A stretch of 64,000 bases of DNA from Dinoroseobacter sp. (GCA_017643385.1 JAEPNN010000009.1:62001-126000), one strand, 5' to 3'. Positions 17,537 to 27,456 are shown, counted from the first letter of the stretch. A program made the numbers and translations. The notes: generated by a model not told the origin, from the sequence alone.

Positions 17537-19432
17537 ATGAGCTATGATGAGATTTACAAGGCGTGGGAGTCCGACCCGGATGCATTCTGGATGGAACAAG
17601 CGCAGGCAATTGACTGGATTAAGTCCCCCTCAAAAGCACTTTTTGATGAAAATGCTCCGCTCTACGAATGGTTCTCCGACGGTCAGGTAAACGGCTGCTG
17701 GAATGCCGTTGATCGACATGTCGAGGCCGGTAACGGGGACCGCATAGCGATTATTCACGATAGTCCGGTGACGAACTCGGTGCACAAGATCACCTATGGC
17801 GAACTCAAGGACCGGGTTGCCAGTCTGGCGGGCGCGCTGCGCACAAAAGGCATCGAAAAAGGGGATCGTGTCATTATTTACATGCCGATGGTGCCCGAAG
17901 CACTCGAGGCGATGCTCGCCTGCGCCCGTCTTGGCGCGATCCATTCGGTGGTCTTTGGTGGTTTCGCGGCAAATGAGCTCGCAGTTCGCATCGATGACGC
18001 AACACCCAAATGCATCATTGCCGCCTCATGTGGCATCGAGCCGGGCCGCGTCGTGCAATACAAACCCCTGCTCGATGGCGCCTTTGAACTCGCCGACCAC
18101 AAGCCCGATTTCTGCGTCATGCTTCAGCGGGAACAGGAAGTTGCAGCACTCGAAAACGGGCGCGACTTTGACTGGTTTGAATTCCAGGCAGGTGTCGAGC
18201 CTGCCGATTGCGTTCCGGTCGAAGGCAATCACCCAGCCTACATTCTCTACACCTCGGGTACCACAGGCGCCCCTAAGGGCGTTGTGCGCCATACTGGTGG
18301 GCATCTCGTAGCGCTGAATTGGTCCATGAAAGCTATCTACGATTCTGATCCGGGCGATGTGTTTTGGGCGGCATCAGATGTAGGCTGGGTCGTGGGTCAC
18401 AGCTATATTTGTTACGCGCCTCTGATCCACGGAAACACCACCATCGTCTTCGAGGGCAAACCTGTTGGCACGCCCGACGCCGGCACGTTCTGGCGTGTCA
18501 TTCAGGATCACAATGTCAAATGCCTGTTCACGGCGCCCACGGCATTTCGTGCAATCAAGCGAGACGATCCAGAAGGTGCCTTGATCGCCGACTACGACAT
18601 CTCATCGCTGGAGTCCCTGTTTTTAGCAGGTGAACGCGCAGACCCCGACACAATCGAATGGGCACAGGCCAAACTGGGCGTGCCCGTGATTGACCACTGG
18701 TGGCAAACCGAGACCTCCTGGGCGATCGCTGCAAACCCGCTCGGGATTGAAAAATTGCCCGTAAAGATCGGATCACCGTCCGTATCGATGCCCGGCTACG
18801 ATGTTCAGATCCTGGATGAAGGCGGCCACGAAATGCCCGCGGGCGAGCTGGGGGCCATAGCTGTGAAACTGCCCCTTCCGCCAGCGACCTTACCAACACT
18901 TTGGAATGCCGAGGACCGCTTCCGGAAATCCTACCTCAACACCTTTCCCGGTTACTACGAGACAGGCGACGCAGGCTACAAAGACGAAGACGGCTATCTC
19001 TACATCATGGCGCGAACCGATGATGTGATTAATGTTGCGGGGCACCGTTTGTCGACGGGTGCCATGGAAGAGGTTCTTGCAAGCCATCCGGACGTGGCCG
19101 AATGTGCCGTTATCGGGGCCGCCGACACCTTGAAAGGTCAGCTCCCAATGGGTTTTCTATGTCTCAACAAGGGAACCACCAGCGATCCGGAAACGGTTGT
19201 GTCGGACTGTGTAAAACTGGTTCGCGACAAGATCGGCCCGGTTGCGGCCTTCAAACAGGCGGTCGTGGTTGAGCGCCTGCCCAAAACCCGATCCGGCAAA
19301 ATCCTGCGAGGGATCATGGCCAAAATCGCAGACGGACAGGACTACAAAATGCCTGCGACCATCGATGACCCGATCATCCTGGATGAAATACGCGTTTCAC
19401 TGGCAACATTGGGATATCCAAAACATGCTTAG
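17537..19432 (+). CDS. prpE: Propionyl-CoA synthetase (AMP-forming acyl-CoA ligase)
   Basis: 631 residues from the ATG at 17537, which has a GAGGAGA ribosome site; the frame is open 27 nt further up. It activates propionate (and probably acetate) with ATP and CoA. ANL signatures: ILYTSGTTGAPKGVVRHTGG (AMP loop), WWQTETSW (core A5-type motif), ETGDAGYKDEDGYLYIMARTDDVINVAGHR (hinge region) and KTRSGKILRG, whose Lys is the catalytic and acetylation-sensitive residue. The N-terminal MSYDEIYKAWESDPDAFW is PrpE-like rather than Acs-like. It follows maeB by 162 bp with its own promoter region. An acetoacetyl-CoA or acetyl-CoA synthetase is the alternative. Confidence 0.9.
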   Translation: MSYDEIYKAWESDPDAFWMEQAQAIDWIKSPSKALFDENAPLYEWFSDGQVNGCWNAVDRHVEAGNGDRIAIIHDSPVTNSVHKITYGELKDRVASLAGALRTKGIEKGDRVIIYMPMVPEALEAMLACARLGAIHSVVFGGFAANELAVRIDDATPKCIIAASCGIEPGRVVQYKPLLDGAFELADHKPDFCVMLQREQEVAALENGRDFDWFEFQAGVEPADCVPVEGNHPAYILYTSGTTGAPKGVVRHTGGHLVALNWSMKAIYDSDPGDVFWAASDVGWVVGHSYICYAPLIHGNTTIVFEGKPVGTPDAGTFWRVIQDHNVKCLFTAPTAFRAIKRDDPEGALIADYDISSLESLFLAGERADPDTIEWAQAKLGVPVIDHWWQTETSWAIAANPLGIEKLPVKIGSPSVSMPGYDVQILDEGGHEMPAGELGAIAVKLPLPPATLPTLWNAEDRFRKSYLNTFPGYYETGDAGYKDEDGYLYIMARTDDVINVAGHRLSTGAMEEVLASHPDVAECAVIGAADTLKGQLPMGFLCLNKGTTSDPETVVSDCVKLVRDKIGPVAAFKQAVVVERLPKTRSGKILRGIMAKIADGQDYKMPATIDDPIILDEIRVSLATLGYPKHA

Positions 19433-19453
19433 ACTTGACCTTTTGGATAGGTT

Positions 19454-19472
19454 TTAACGGAATGTTCGTTAA
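19454..19472. promoter_or_regulatory. Palindrome upstream of the hybrid-kinase operon
   Basis: TTAACG and CGTTAA flank a 7-nt spacer, and two inner pairs extend the symmetry to 14 of 18 positions. The site lies 47-66 nt before the GTG start of the kinase gene, a normal operator position. It is not a CtrA box: the TTAA half-sites are 11 nt apart, not 7. There is no T-run, so a prpE terminator is unlikely. Confidence 0.45.
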
Positions 19473-19519
19473 GCTAGACGTGCAAAACTCAACCAAAAAC
19501 GCGAGATTGACCCGTTAAT

Positions 19520-21109
19520 GTGACGCCAAAGAATAGCGCCTTGGACGATGCCCACGGGGGTCAGGCGCTTGATCGGGCTGAAAGCGACTTGGGGGACCGT
19601 ACTCCAAGCGCAAACGATGCCCGTGTCTCTATGCTCAATCACGATCTGCGCGCGGCAATGTCCGATGTACTTGGCGGATTGCGCTTAATCGATCCTGCCG
19701 GTCTCACACCAGAGTTGCGCACGCAGATTGATCGGGTCAGAAGCTCTGGTGAAGTTCTGGCAAGGCTTTTGGAAGAAATCCTGAGCGACTTGTATGATGC
19801 CCAGAGGATTGTTGAAGGCTCGGGGTTTCCCAATCTGAACCTCGAACGATTTATGCATGATCTTGAGATGCGATGGTCCGGTCGGGCGACTGCAAACAAA
19901 CTCAGTCTCGATATCAAGCTCGCACGAGACTTACCGCGTGTGATCCACGTCGATCGAATGGCACTTGACCGAATTCTCAGCAATCTGTTGGGAAATGCGA
20001 TCAAATACGCTGGACAGATCGGTGTCCAATTGGAAGTCAGCCTTCTCAAAGATGACGAACTTCTCGTACGGATCAGCGATGATGGTCCTGGGTTTTCTGA
20101 TGACGCCTTTGCAAAACTCTTCGAATTTGCAGGACGACCCGAAGGCGCCAGCAAACCAGGAACTGGACTAGGTTTGCACATTGCCAAGGACCTGGCTGAT
20201 AAGATCGGGGGGCGTCTATGTGTGTCAAATGCCAAGCCCGGCGGCGCTGTCGTCAGCCTAATCCTACCTCGCGATGCCTGGAAACCACCACAGATGGCTG
20301 GAGATACGGATGAAGGCCTCCCCGACTTGCAGGGTGCAAAGATCCTTGTTGCTGAAGACAATGAGACCAACCAACTTCTGACATCCCAAATGCTCGATAC
20401 GCTCGGTGCAGAATTCGAGGTTGCACCAGATGGTGTTGAGGCGCTGAACTGGCTGGAACGGGAAGCTTTCGATCTTGCCTTGATAGATATCGAAATGCCT
20501 CGACTGAATGGGATCGACACAATCCGAGCAGTCCGTTCAGGCCCTGGCCGCGAAGCAAACATGCCTTTGGTTGCACTGACGGCCTACGTGTTGAAATCCA
20601 ATCGCGACGCGATCTATGCGGCCGGGGCGGATGGCATCATAGCCAAACCCATCATGAGTATCGAAACCTTTGGGCGCGCGATCCGCGAACATCTCGATAG
20701 ACCCACCTCTATCGGTCCGCATTCAAAAAATGTTCCGCCTCCCAGTCTGGACACACCACTCCTCGACTGCACCCGCATAAACGAACTCCTCGGAATTGCT
20801 GGCCCTGACACGTCAAATGAACTTCTGAACCGATTGAAGTCCGACCTGACCAACGTCAAGGACGGGTTGGAAAGCGCAGGCCCTATCAAGGATAGCAACG
20901 CGATAAGAGCGGAAACGCACGTATTAATTTCTCTGTCAGGTGCAATCGGTGCAATTCCTCTGCACCACCTCGCCACCTCGCTGAACGCCGCGGCCCATCA
21001 GGATGATGCCGCACTGGTCCAGTCCCTTTGCCGAGAAACGACCTCCATGGTGCAAGCGGTCATTCTGAAGCTTGCCGCCAAACAAGAGGCGATAAACGTC
21101 AAGAAATGA
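19520..21109 (+). CDS. Cytoplasmic hybrid histidine kinase (HisKA-HATPase-REC-Hpt)
   Basis: 529 residues starting at GTG. There is no transmembrane segment and almost no sensor region, only ~35 residues before the H-box (SMLNHDLRAA, phospho-His H41). The ATPase N-box is NLLGNAIKYA and the G-boxes are ISDDGPGF and GTGLGLHIAKDLA. The receiver domain (~273-390) has phospho-acceptor D323 (LIDIEMPRLNG). The C-terminal ~60-residue region looks like a degenerate Hpt: H467-VLISLSGAIGA aligns with the family HxLKGxS...GA, with Lys to Ile and Gly to Ser. Phosphate likely runs H41-D323-H467 and then to the sigma-54 regulator encoded next, whose ATG overlaps this stop. Confidence 0.85.
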   Translation: MTPKNSALDDAHGGQALDRAESDLGDRTPSANDARVSMLNHDLRAAMSDVLGGLRLIDPAGLTPELRTQIDRVRSSGEVLARLLEEILSDLYDAQRIVEGSGFPNLNLERFMHDLEMRWSGRATANKLSLDIKLARDLPRVIHVDRMALDRILSNLLGNAIKYAGQIGVQLEVSLLKDDELLVRISDDGPGFSDDAFAKLFEFAGRPEGASKPGTGLGLHIAKDLADKIGGRLCVSNAKPGGAVVSLILPRDAWKPPQMAGDTDEGLPDLQGAKILVAEDNETNQLLTSQMLDTLGAEFEVAPDGVEALNWLEREAFDLALIDIEMPRLNGIDTIRAVRSGPGREANMPLVALTAYVLKSNRDAIYAAGADGIIAKPIMSIETFGRAIREHLDRPTSIGPHSKNVPPPSLDTPLLDCTRINELLGIAGPDTSNELLNRLKSDLTNVKDGLESAGPIKDSNAIRAETHVLISLSGAIGAIPLHHLATSLNAAAHQDDAALVQSLCRETTSMVQAVILKLAAKQEAINVKK

Positions 21110-22494
21110 CCACCCAAGAACTTCTTCTGATCGAAGACACACCGAGTCTTCAGCTTGTTTACGCAAGTGTCCTGAGAAACGGCGGGCACAGGGTGCAAAG
21201 CGCGTCGGATGCGACACAAGGCGCGCGGATGTTCAGACGTCTCCGCCCCCCTGTTGTGATCCTCGATTTGATGCTGCCCGATCGCGATGGACTGGATTTG
21301 ATGCAGGAAATGCTATCGGACCAGCCGGAAACCCGCGTAGTAGTCGTCACCGCAAACGGGTCAATCAATAAGGCGGTCGATGCAATGCGCCTCGGCGCTT
21401 ACGAATTTTTGGTGAAGCCTTTTGACGAAACCCGGTTCCTTTCTGCTGTTGGAAACGCCTTGGCAGACTACGCTCCCGGCACGGTCGCACCACCGGTTCT
21501 CTTGGAAAGCAAGGCCCTTGATGGCTTCACCGGAAATTCCAAGCCGATGCAGGATATTTACCAGCGCATCGTGTCGGTCAGCAGGTCCATGGCCACCGTA
21601 TTTATCACCGGGGAATCTGGAACCGGGAAAGAAGTTTGTGCCCAGGCGGTTCACGACGCCTCAAATCGCGCGTCAAAACCATTTATCCCGCTTAATTGTG
21701 GCGCGATCCCAGCCGACCTTTTGGAATCTGAAGTGTTTGGACATCTAAAAGGGTCATTTACGGGTGCAATTCAGGACAAACCTGGCGCCGCGGCCTCCGC
21801 AGATGGTGGAACTCTCTTTCTCGATGAGATTTGCGAAATGGACCTCAACTTGCAAACCAAGTTGTTGCGTTTCCTTCAGACCTCGACAATTCAGCCCGTG
21901 GGGGCGCCGCGCCCGCGTAAGGTCAATGTGCGGATCATCTGTGCGACCAATCGCAATCCGCTAGAGGAAGTGCGCAAAGGACGGTTTCGCGAAGACCTGT
22001 ACTTCAGATTGCAAGTTGTGCCGATCGATCTGCCTCCACTACGAGAACGCGGAGAGGACGTTGTCCAAATCGCTCGAGAAGCACTCTTGCGCTTTAGTGA
22101 GGAGGAAGGCCGCAATTTCGTAGATCTTTCGCCTGATGTGCAGGCGCTCTTCCGCACACTGCCATGGCCCGGGAATGTGCGGCAGTTGCTGAATGTGCTA
22201 CGCAACATCGTGGTTCTGAATGATGGCCCGATGGTCACGAGTGCCATGTTACCGCTCGAAATCATGCATCATGGCGAAGCCGTCGCAGCTGCTCCGGTTC
22301 AATATGACATGGAAGGCTCAAAACCCACTGTGACCTTGAATGGATTGGTGGGCTTAACCATGGCCGAGATCGAGCAATTGGTGATCGAAGAAACGATTGC
22401 ACAGCATGGTGGCTCAATCCCAAAAGCAGCACGCGTGCTGGATCTGTCGCCGTCCACAATTTATCGGAAACGAGAGAACTGGACAAAGCCTTAG
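21106..22494 (+). CDS. Sigma-54-dependent response regulator (NtrC/LuxO type)
   Basis: 462 residues from ATG 21106, which forms ATGA with the kinase stop. Residues 1-120 are a receiver with D54 (VVILDLMLPDRDG) and Lys in FLVKPFD. The AAA+ domain (~145-380) has Walker A GESGTGKE, the sigma-54 contact loop GSFTGA (216-221; usual GAFTGA), Walker B GGTLFLDEI and the WPGNVRQL arginine-finger region. The Fis-type HTH (~436-459) is SIPKAARVLDLSPSTIYRK. It should activate sigma-54 promoters when phosphorylated by the upstream kinase through its Hpt. The receiver start (LLLIEDTPSLQLVYASVL) is close to LuxO. I found no -24/-12 promoter nearby, so targets are unknown. Confidence 0.93.
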   Translation: MTTQELLLIEDTPSLQLVYASVLRNGGHRVQSASDATQGARMFRRLRPPVVILDLMLPDRDGLDLMQEMLSDQPETRVVVVTANGSINKAVDAMRLGAYEFLVKPFDETRFLSAVGNALADYAPGTVAPPVLLESKALDGFTGNSKPMQDIYQRIVSVSRSMATVFITGESGTGKEVCAQAVHDASNRASKPFIPLNCGAIPADLLESEVFGHLKGSFTGAIQDKPGAAASADGGTLFLDEICEMDLNLQTKLLRFLQTSTIQPVGAPRPRKVNVRIICATNRNPLEEVRKGRFREDLYFRLQVVPIDLPPLRERGEDVVQIAREALLRFSEEEGRNFVDLSPDVQALFRTLPWPGNVRQLLNVLRNIVVLNDGPMVTSAMLPLEIMHHGEAVAAAPVQYDMEGSKPTVTLNGLVGLTMAEIEQLVIEETIAQHGGSIPKAARVLDLSPSTIYRKRENWTKP

Positions 22495-22514
22495 GCTAAA
22501 AGCAGTGTCTCGAT

Positions 22515-23570
22515 ATGATCGACCTATCAACACTGCCAGAGCGTTTTGATACACCCGCCGCATGGACTGGGAATGTCATGCGCAATGCGCCCGACCACTG
22601 GCTTTATGCACTTAGCGAAGCCGAAATCGTAGACCTCGAAAATGCTGCCGCCCATTTCGCAAATTTGAACAAAGACGTGGGCGAGATCACGGCTGAGGAT
22701 TTTCCATTATCTGTGTTCTCAGAGCATATTAGCCGCTTGTCAGGAAACCTTTTGAACGGCGTCGGGGTGGAAGTTATCCGCGGCCTTCCAGTCGAGCGCT
22801 ATGATACCAAAACCGCAGCAACGATTTTTTGTGGCATCGGGGCACATCTGGGTCCGGCACGTTCGCAGAACGCCGCGGGACATATTCTGGGTCATGTCCG
22901 CGACATCGGCGCCAAGCCGGATGATCCCAAAACGCGAATCTATCAAACCAGTGCACGCCAGACATTCCATACAGACAGCGCAGATGTTGTCGGACTGCTA
23001 TGCCTGAAAGCCGCGAAAGAAGGTGGGATGTCCCTGCTGGTCTCAGCGCTTTCGATCTACAATCGCATGCGTGCAGAACGGCCAGATCTTCTTAAGCTGT
23101 TGTTCGATCCCATAGCGACCGACCGACGTGGCGAGGTTCCGGAAGGCGAAAAACCCTTCATGACGATCTCCCCGCTCAGTTGGCACAAAGGTCACCTGAC
23201 GGTTTTCTATCAGAGACAATATATCGATAGTGCCCAACGCTTTGCGGATGCAATGCAACTGAGCCCTGCCCATGTAGAAGCGCTCGATATGTTTGATGCC
23301 TTGGCAAATGACCCCAGCTTGCATTTTGAGATGCAGCTTGTCCCCGGGGACATGCAATTCGTTTACAACCATAATCAGTTACATGACCGCACAAGCTTCA
23401 TCGACTGGCCAGAACCAGAAGACCGTCGCCACCTTCTGCGTCTTTGGCTTTCCCTGCCGGGTGACCGCCCCTTGCCGCCAAATTTCGCCCAGCGCTACGG
23501 AAGTATCGAGATCGGCAATCGAGGTGGCATCATCACGGCTGAAACGCGCTTGCACGCCCCGCTCGACTAG
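22515..23570 (+). CDS. TauD/TfdA-family Fe(II)/2-oxoglutarate dioxygenase
   Basis: 351 residues. The facial triad is visible: H152-x-D154 in [12 protein letters not shown] and distal H290 in LHDRTSF, with the 2-oxoglutarate Arg in [13 protein letters not shown]. Such enzymes hydroxylate small molecules, releasing succinate and CO2. The sequence is nearer to the TauD-like proteins often called gamma-butyrobetaine-hydroxylase-like than to taurine dioxygenase, but no substrate can be assigned. It starts 20 bp after the response-regulator stop, too close for its own promoter, so it probably belongs to the signalling operon. Its stop interlocks with nadK (CTAG). Confidence 0.88.
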   Translation: MIDLSTLPERFDTPAAWTGNVMRNAPDHWLYALSEAEIVDLENAAAHFANLNKDVGEITAEDFPLSVFSEHISRLSGNLLNGVGVEVIRGLPVERYDTKTAATIFCGIGAHLGPARSQNAAGHILGHVRDIGAKPDDPKTRIYQTSARQTFHTDSADVVGLLCLKAAKEGGMSLLVSALSIYNRMRAERPDLLKLLFDPIATDRRGEVPEGEKPFMTISPLSWHKGHLTVFYQRQYIDSAQRFADAMQLSPAHVEALDMFDALANDPSLHFEMQLVPGDMQFVYNHNQLHDRTSFIDWPEPEDRRHLLRLWLSLPGDRPLPPNFAQRYGSIEIGNRGGIITAETRLHAPLD

Positions 23571-24334
23571 GTGAACTGCTCGCTGATCAGGCGCTCTTCC
23601 AGCCCGTGTCCCGGATCGAACAGGATCCGGTGCTGAATATTCGGATCGCTTTCGATCTCGACGGAAATCACATCTCGAACTGAGTTTGAGTCCGCTTCTG
23701 CCATTACGGGGCGTTTCTTTGGCTGCAAGACGTCAAATCGCACCTTGGCAATCTTGGGCAACAATGCCCCGCGCCAACGCCGAGGTCGAAACGCAGACAT
23801 TGCTGTCAGCGCTAGCACATCAGATCCGATCGGCAGGATTGGCCCGTGGGCGGAATAGTTATACGCGGTGGACCCTGCTGGCGTGGACACAAGCGCGCCA
23901 TCGCAAACCAACTCTGCCATGCGTTCCTTACCATCGACAGAGATCCGCAATTTTGCGGCCTGAGGACCTTCACGCAACAACGACACCTCATTGATGGCCA
24001 AGGCTTCGTGAGACGTGCCATTCTTGGTGATCGCGCGCATCCGCAGTGGATTGATAACCTCTTGTTCCGCCGCATCAAGCCGGGCGGTCAGCCCGGTTTC
24101 GGCGTATTCATTCATCAAGAACCCAATTGTGCCGCAGTTCATGCCGTAGACCGGTGCGGGAAGCGCCTGCGTCGCATGCAGGGTCTGTAGCATAAACCCA
24201 TCGCCCCCAAGTGCGACGATCACATTCGACTCTTGTGGTGCGCACTGACCGTACCGCGCCGTCAAAGCCCGCAACGCATCCTGTGCAATCGCGACAGGAG
24301 ACGCCAGAAAAGCAATCTGATCTCTGATTGGCAT
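23567..24334 (-). CDS. nadK: NAD kinase
   Basis: 255 residues. It phosphorylates NAD to NADP, the only de novo NADP source. The phosphate-binding GGDG is at residues 43-46 ([17 protein letters not shown]). NE/substrate segments are [13 protein letters not shown] and [12 protein letters not shown], and the conserved tail motif is [17 protein letters not shown]. The ATG at 24334 has a GGCAGGA ribosome site. It is slightly short but normal for alphaproteobacteria. It converges on the dioxygenase with a 4-bp stop overlap. Confidence 0.96.
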   Translation of the reverse strand: MPIRDQIAFLASPVAIAQDALRALTARYGQCAPQESNVIVALGGDGFMLQTLHATQALPAPVYGMNCGTIGFLMNEYAETGLTARLDAAEQEVINPLRMRAITKNGTSHEALAINEVSLLREGPQAAKLRISVDGKERMAELVCDGALVSTPAGSTAYNYSAHGPILPIGSDVLALTAMSAFRPRRWRGALLPKIAKVRFDVLQPKKRPVMAEADSNSVRDVISVEIESDPNIQHRILFDPGHGLEERLISEQFT

Positions 24335-24527
24335 TGGGGATCCTGCCTATCGAAAATGTTTCTTCAGAACTCTGCACTGGCGCACAAACGAAACACAAGA
24401 CGCCAAAAAAAGGAATGTGATGACCAGACTCATAATCATCATGCCGTTTTCGAACCTTTTGGAAGGCTTCTTTTTAGATTAAACCGCGCGCAAACTCGAC
24501 CATCGCCATCGATAGGAGATTGGCCCC

Positions 24528-25826
24528 ATGAACGCGCCCAAGACCCGCTTTTCCGGTTTCTTCACAGACAAGATTTCCGAAAGCGACCCCGAGATTTTTG
24601 CGGCAATGCAGTCCGAGCTGGGCCGCCAGCGCGATGAGATCGAACTGATCGCATCTGAAAACATCGTCTCTGCTGCTGTAATGGAAGCACAGGGCGGCGT
24701 AATGACAAATAAATACGCGGAAGGGTATCCGGGGCGTCGCTATTACGGTGGATGTCAGTATGTCGACATCGCCGAAAACCTTGCCATTGACCGGGCAAAG
24801 CAGCTTTTTGGCTGTGACTTTGCCAACGTGCAGCCCAACTCGGGCAGTCAGGCAAACCAAGGAGTGTTTCAGGCGCTGCTGCAGCCCGGTGACACCATTC
24901 TGGGCATGAGCCTCGATGCGGGTGGCCACCTGACCCACGGCGCACGACCGAACCAGTCTGGCAAATGGTTCAACGCGGTGCAGTACGGTGTGCGTCGCAA
25001 AGACAGCCTGCTTGATTACGATCAGGTTGAAACCTTGGCAAAGGAACATAAACCAAAGCTGCTGATTGCCGGCGGCTCCGCCATTCCGCGCCAGATCGAT
25101 TTTGCTCGCATGCGCGAAATCGCCGATATGGTTGGTGCATACCTTCACGTGGACATGGCACATTTTGCGGGACTTGTTGCGGCGGGTGAACACCCCAGCC
25201 CGTTCCCACACGCGCATGTCGCCACCACAACCACTCACAAAACACTGCGCGGTCCACGCGGCGGCATGATCCTGACAAATGACGAAGCGATCGCAAAAAA
25301 GGTGAACTCGGCGATCTTCCCGGGTATTCAGGGTGGCCCGCTGATGCATGTGATCGCAGGCAAGGCCGTTGCCTTTGGCGAGGCGCTGCGTCCCGAGTTC
25401 AAAGACTACATCAAGGCCGTGATCGAAAATGCGCAGGCCATGAGCGACCAGTTGATCAAGGGTGGGTTGGACACCGTCACCGGCGGTACCGATACGCATG
25501 TTTTGCTAGTCGATCTGCGGCCCAAGGGCGTGAAAGGCAACGCGACTGAGAAAGCGCTTGGACGCGCCCATATCACCACCAACAAGAACGGTATCCCGTT
25601 CGATGATGAAAAACCCACGGTTACCAGCGGCATCCGTCTAGGCTCGCCTGCTGGCACCACGCGCGGGTTTGGTACACCGGAATTCCGTCAGATTGCGGAT
25701 TGGATTGTTGAAGTGGTCGACGGTCTTGCCGCCAATGGTGAAGAAGGCAACGCCGCGGTTGAGGCCAAGGTGAAGGCCGAAGTGGCCGAGCTTTGCGCGC
25801 GGTTCCCTCTCTATCCCAACCTCTGA
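24528..25826 (+). CDS. glyA: Serine hydroxymethyltransferase
   Basis: 432 residues. This PLP enzyme converts serine and tetrahydrofolate to glycine and 5,10-methylene-THF, which MetF (41062) can reduce. Visible signatures are [15 protein letters not shown], the Asp strand [11 protein letters not shown] and the PLP-lysine loop [14 protein letters not shown] with Lys near residue 238. The ATG at 24528 has a GGAG ribosome site. The 193-bp upstream region shows no glycine-riboswitch-like structure. A terminator follows. Confidence 0.98.
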   Translation: MNAPKTRFSGFFTDKISESDPEIFAAMQSELGRQRDEIELIASENIVSAAVMEAQGGVMTNKYAEGYPGRRYYGGCQYVDIAENLAIDRAKQLFGCDFANVQPNSGSQANQGVFQALLQPGDTILGMSLDAGGHLTHGARPNQSGKWFNAVQYGVRRKDSLLDYDQVETLAKEHKPKLLIAGGSAIPRQIDFARMREIADMVGAYLHVDMAHFAGLVAAGEHPSPFPHAHVATTTTHKTLRGPRGGMILTNDEAIAKKVNSAIFPGIQGGPLMHVIAGKAVAFGEALRPEFKDYIKAVIENAQAMSDQLIKGGLDTVTGGTDTHVLLVDLRPKGVKGNATEKALGRAHITTNKNGIPFDDEKPTVTSGIRLGSPAGTTRGFGTPEFRQIADWIVEVVDGLAANGEEGNAAVEAKVKAEVAELCARFPLYPNL

Positions 25827-25849
25827 TCACAAACTGATTTAGAACAAAG

Positions 25850-25874
25850 CGCCGTTCCATTGGGGCGGCGTTTT
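25850..25874 (+). terminator. Intrinsic terminator after glyA
   Basis: Nine-pair stem CGCCGTTCC/GGGGCGGCG with two G-T pairs, loop ATT, followed by TTTT. It lies 23 bp past the glyA stop. Confidence 0.85.
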
Positions 25875-25979
25875 ACTATTGTAGGTGGAACAACACGGTA
25901 GTGTCGGTCGCTGGACAAACCAGCCCTTCGAAGACACCTCGCGGCACGACAAATGGGGGTCCTCGCCCCGACCTGAATT

Positions 25980-27041
25980 TTAGCCCCAGATGTCTCCCAC
26001 GGTGAAACCGCTCTGAAACGGATCGCTGGGATCAAGCATGTATTGCGATACTCCAGTGATCCACGCTTGCCCGGACAAGCTGGGAATGATGGCCGGGTAT
26101 GGACCAACTTCCGTGATCTCTTCGATCCGCCCGGTGAAGGTCGTGCCCACTGGCCCGGCGTTTACATAAGCCTGGCCCTCGGCCAGCAGTCCCCTCGCAT
26201 GTCGCAACGCCATTTTCGCACAAGTCCCTGTTCCGCAAGGCGACCGATCAAGCGCACCGGAGATTACCCCCGCCTTGGCTGGATCAAACGCGCCCGACGA
26301 GACAACGATGGCTCCGCGCCCATCGGTTTCTGGATCCACTGGGTCCGCAAACAGCCCTGAAATTGTGGGCCCGACGATCTCGGGGTTTTCGGGATGGGTG
26401 ACAGGGTATTGCGCCACCGCAGCCGCGCGCATGGCCTCACAGGCTCGGACAATCGCAGCCCCTTCCGCCGCGACCGGATCAATCCCGAACTGAGACGCCT
26501 CTGCGAGAACGAAAAACATCCCACCCCAGGCTATATCTGCCTGAATGGTCCCAAAACCCGGCACATCAAGCGTGACATCCAGATGCATGGCAAAGGCTGG
26601 GACGTTCAGGAACTCCACCCGTTCGACTTTACCTTCCTTGCAGGTTGCCGAAACCTCGATCAAGCCTGCGGGCACCTCCAGCGTTAGCTTGGTGACCGGT
26701 TCTTCCATCGGTAAGATGCCGGTTTCCAGAAGAACGGTCGTCGTGCAGATCACATTGCTTCCCGACATCGGCGGGTATTCAGTCTGCTCCATGATAATTA
26801 CCCCGGCATCTGCGCGCGGATCGCAGGGCGGAACCAAAGCATTGCAGCAAATCGCCGGATTACCGCGGGGCTCTTGCAGCATCAGAGTACGGATATCGTC
26901 ATGGTTTTGCGCCATGTCCTGCATCATTTCAAAGACCGAGTTGCCTTTCAGTCGGGGCATACCGCCCGTGATGACACGCCCGACCTCACCTTCCGCATGC
27001 ACTTCGACCGCGGTTATCATTCTTGTGCTGCGCATATCCAA
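25980..27041 (-). CDS. Proline racemase-superfamily enzyme, Ser/Cys type (hydroxyproline epimerase or dehydratase)
   Basis: 353 residues. The fold is the two-lobed diaminopimelate-epimerase-like PLP-independent racemase. The first catalytic position, Cys in proline racemase (MCGH), is Ser here: S93 in PPMSGSNVIC, also with His changed to Ser. The second catalytic Cys is kept: C269 in SPCGTGTCA. Family studies separate Cys/Cys (proline racemase, 4-hydroxyproline 2-epimerase), Cys/Thr (trans-3-hydroxyproline dehydratase) and Ser/Cys members. The Ser/Cys class has mainly hydroxyproline epimerase-type activities. No other hydroxyproline genes are adjacent, so the substrate is an inference. Confidence 0.8.
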   Translation of the reverse strand: MDMRSTRMITAVEVHAEGEVGRVITGGMPRLKGNSVFEMMQDMAQNHDDIRTLMLQEPRGNPAICCNALVPPCDPRADAGVIIMEQTEYPPMSGSNVICTTTVLLETGILPMEEPVTKLTLEVPAGLIEVSATCKEGKVERVEFLNVPAFAMHLDVTLDVPGFGTIQADIAWGGMFFVLAEASQFGIDPVAAEGAAIVRACEAMRAAAVAQYPVTHPENPEIVGPTISGLFADPVDPETDGRGAIVVSSGAFDPAKAGVISGALDRSPCGTGTCAKMALRHARGLLAEGQAYVNAGPVGTTFTGRIEEITEVGPYPAIIPSLSGQAWITGVSQYMLDPSDPFQSGFTVGDIWG

Positions 27042-27072
27042 AGCTCTTTATCAGTGTGTACCCAAGGTGCGA

Positions 27073-27456
27073 TCATACAAGACCCAACAATAGCAGTAGG
27101 AATGTGAGGACAATGACCAGAAGTATCAGGTTCCAAACGACATTCACGCTGACATCTAGTACCTTGCGCTGTCGATCTCGCCAGCGATTCATGCGCTGAA
27201 TACGCTTTGTCAGGATTTCCACCGCTCTTTCCACGCGCTTCTGGTCCACCTGTTTGGCCAGTTGTGGATGGGTGGCCATGTGCAGCGCATCCAGGATCAC
27301 AACCACCTCAGCCTGAAATTTAGGAGGCAGTTCAGGATGAGCGTTCGAAAGCGTCTTTTCGACGGAAATTCCTCCCACAAGCATGCGCTCACGCATCAGA
27401 AACGCCAGGTTGTCCAGCGATTTCATGAGGGCAGGGTCGAACCGCATACTTTCCAT
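27073..27456 (-). CDS. Small tail-anchored membrane protein, unknown function
   Basis: 127 residues. The first ~95 are soluble, largely helical and charged (RVERAVEILTKRIQRMNRWRD). The C-terminus is one strongly hydrophobic helix (VVWNLILLVIVLTFLLLLLGLV) ending the protein, so a tail-anchored inner-membrane topology is likely. Two ATGs, at 27456 and 27447, are possible starts, neither with a strong ribosome site. It lies 32 bp downstream of the racemase-family gene and is divergent from the hydrolase gene. I do not recognise the family. Confidence 0.7.
   Translation of the reverse strand: MESMRFDPALMKSLDNLAFLMRERMLVGGISVEKTLSNAHPELPPKFQAEVVVILDALHMATHPQLAKQVDQKRVERAVEILTKRIQRMNRWRDRQRKVLDVSVNVVWNLILLVIVLTFLLLLLGLV

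Noticed and set aside
19454-19472. CtrA box
   Set aside because: The TTAA half-sites are separated by 11 nt, whereas CtrA sites use 7.
24335-24527. Glycine riboswitch ahead of glyA
   Set aside because: I find no tandem aptamer-like stems or conserved bases in the 193-bp region.
24474-25499. 341-codon minus-strand open frame over glyA
   Set aside because: Antisense to an unmistakable SHMT gene.
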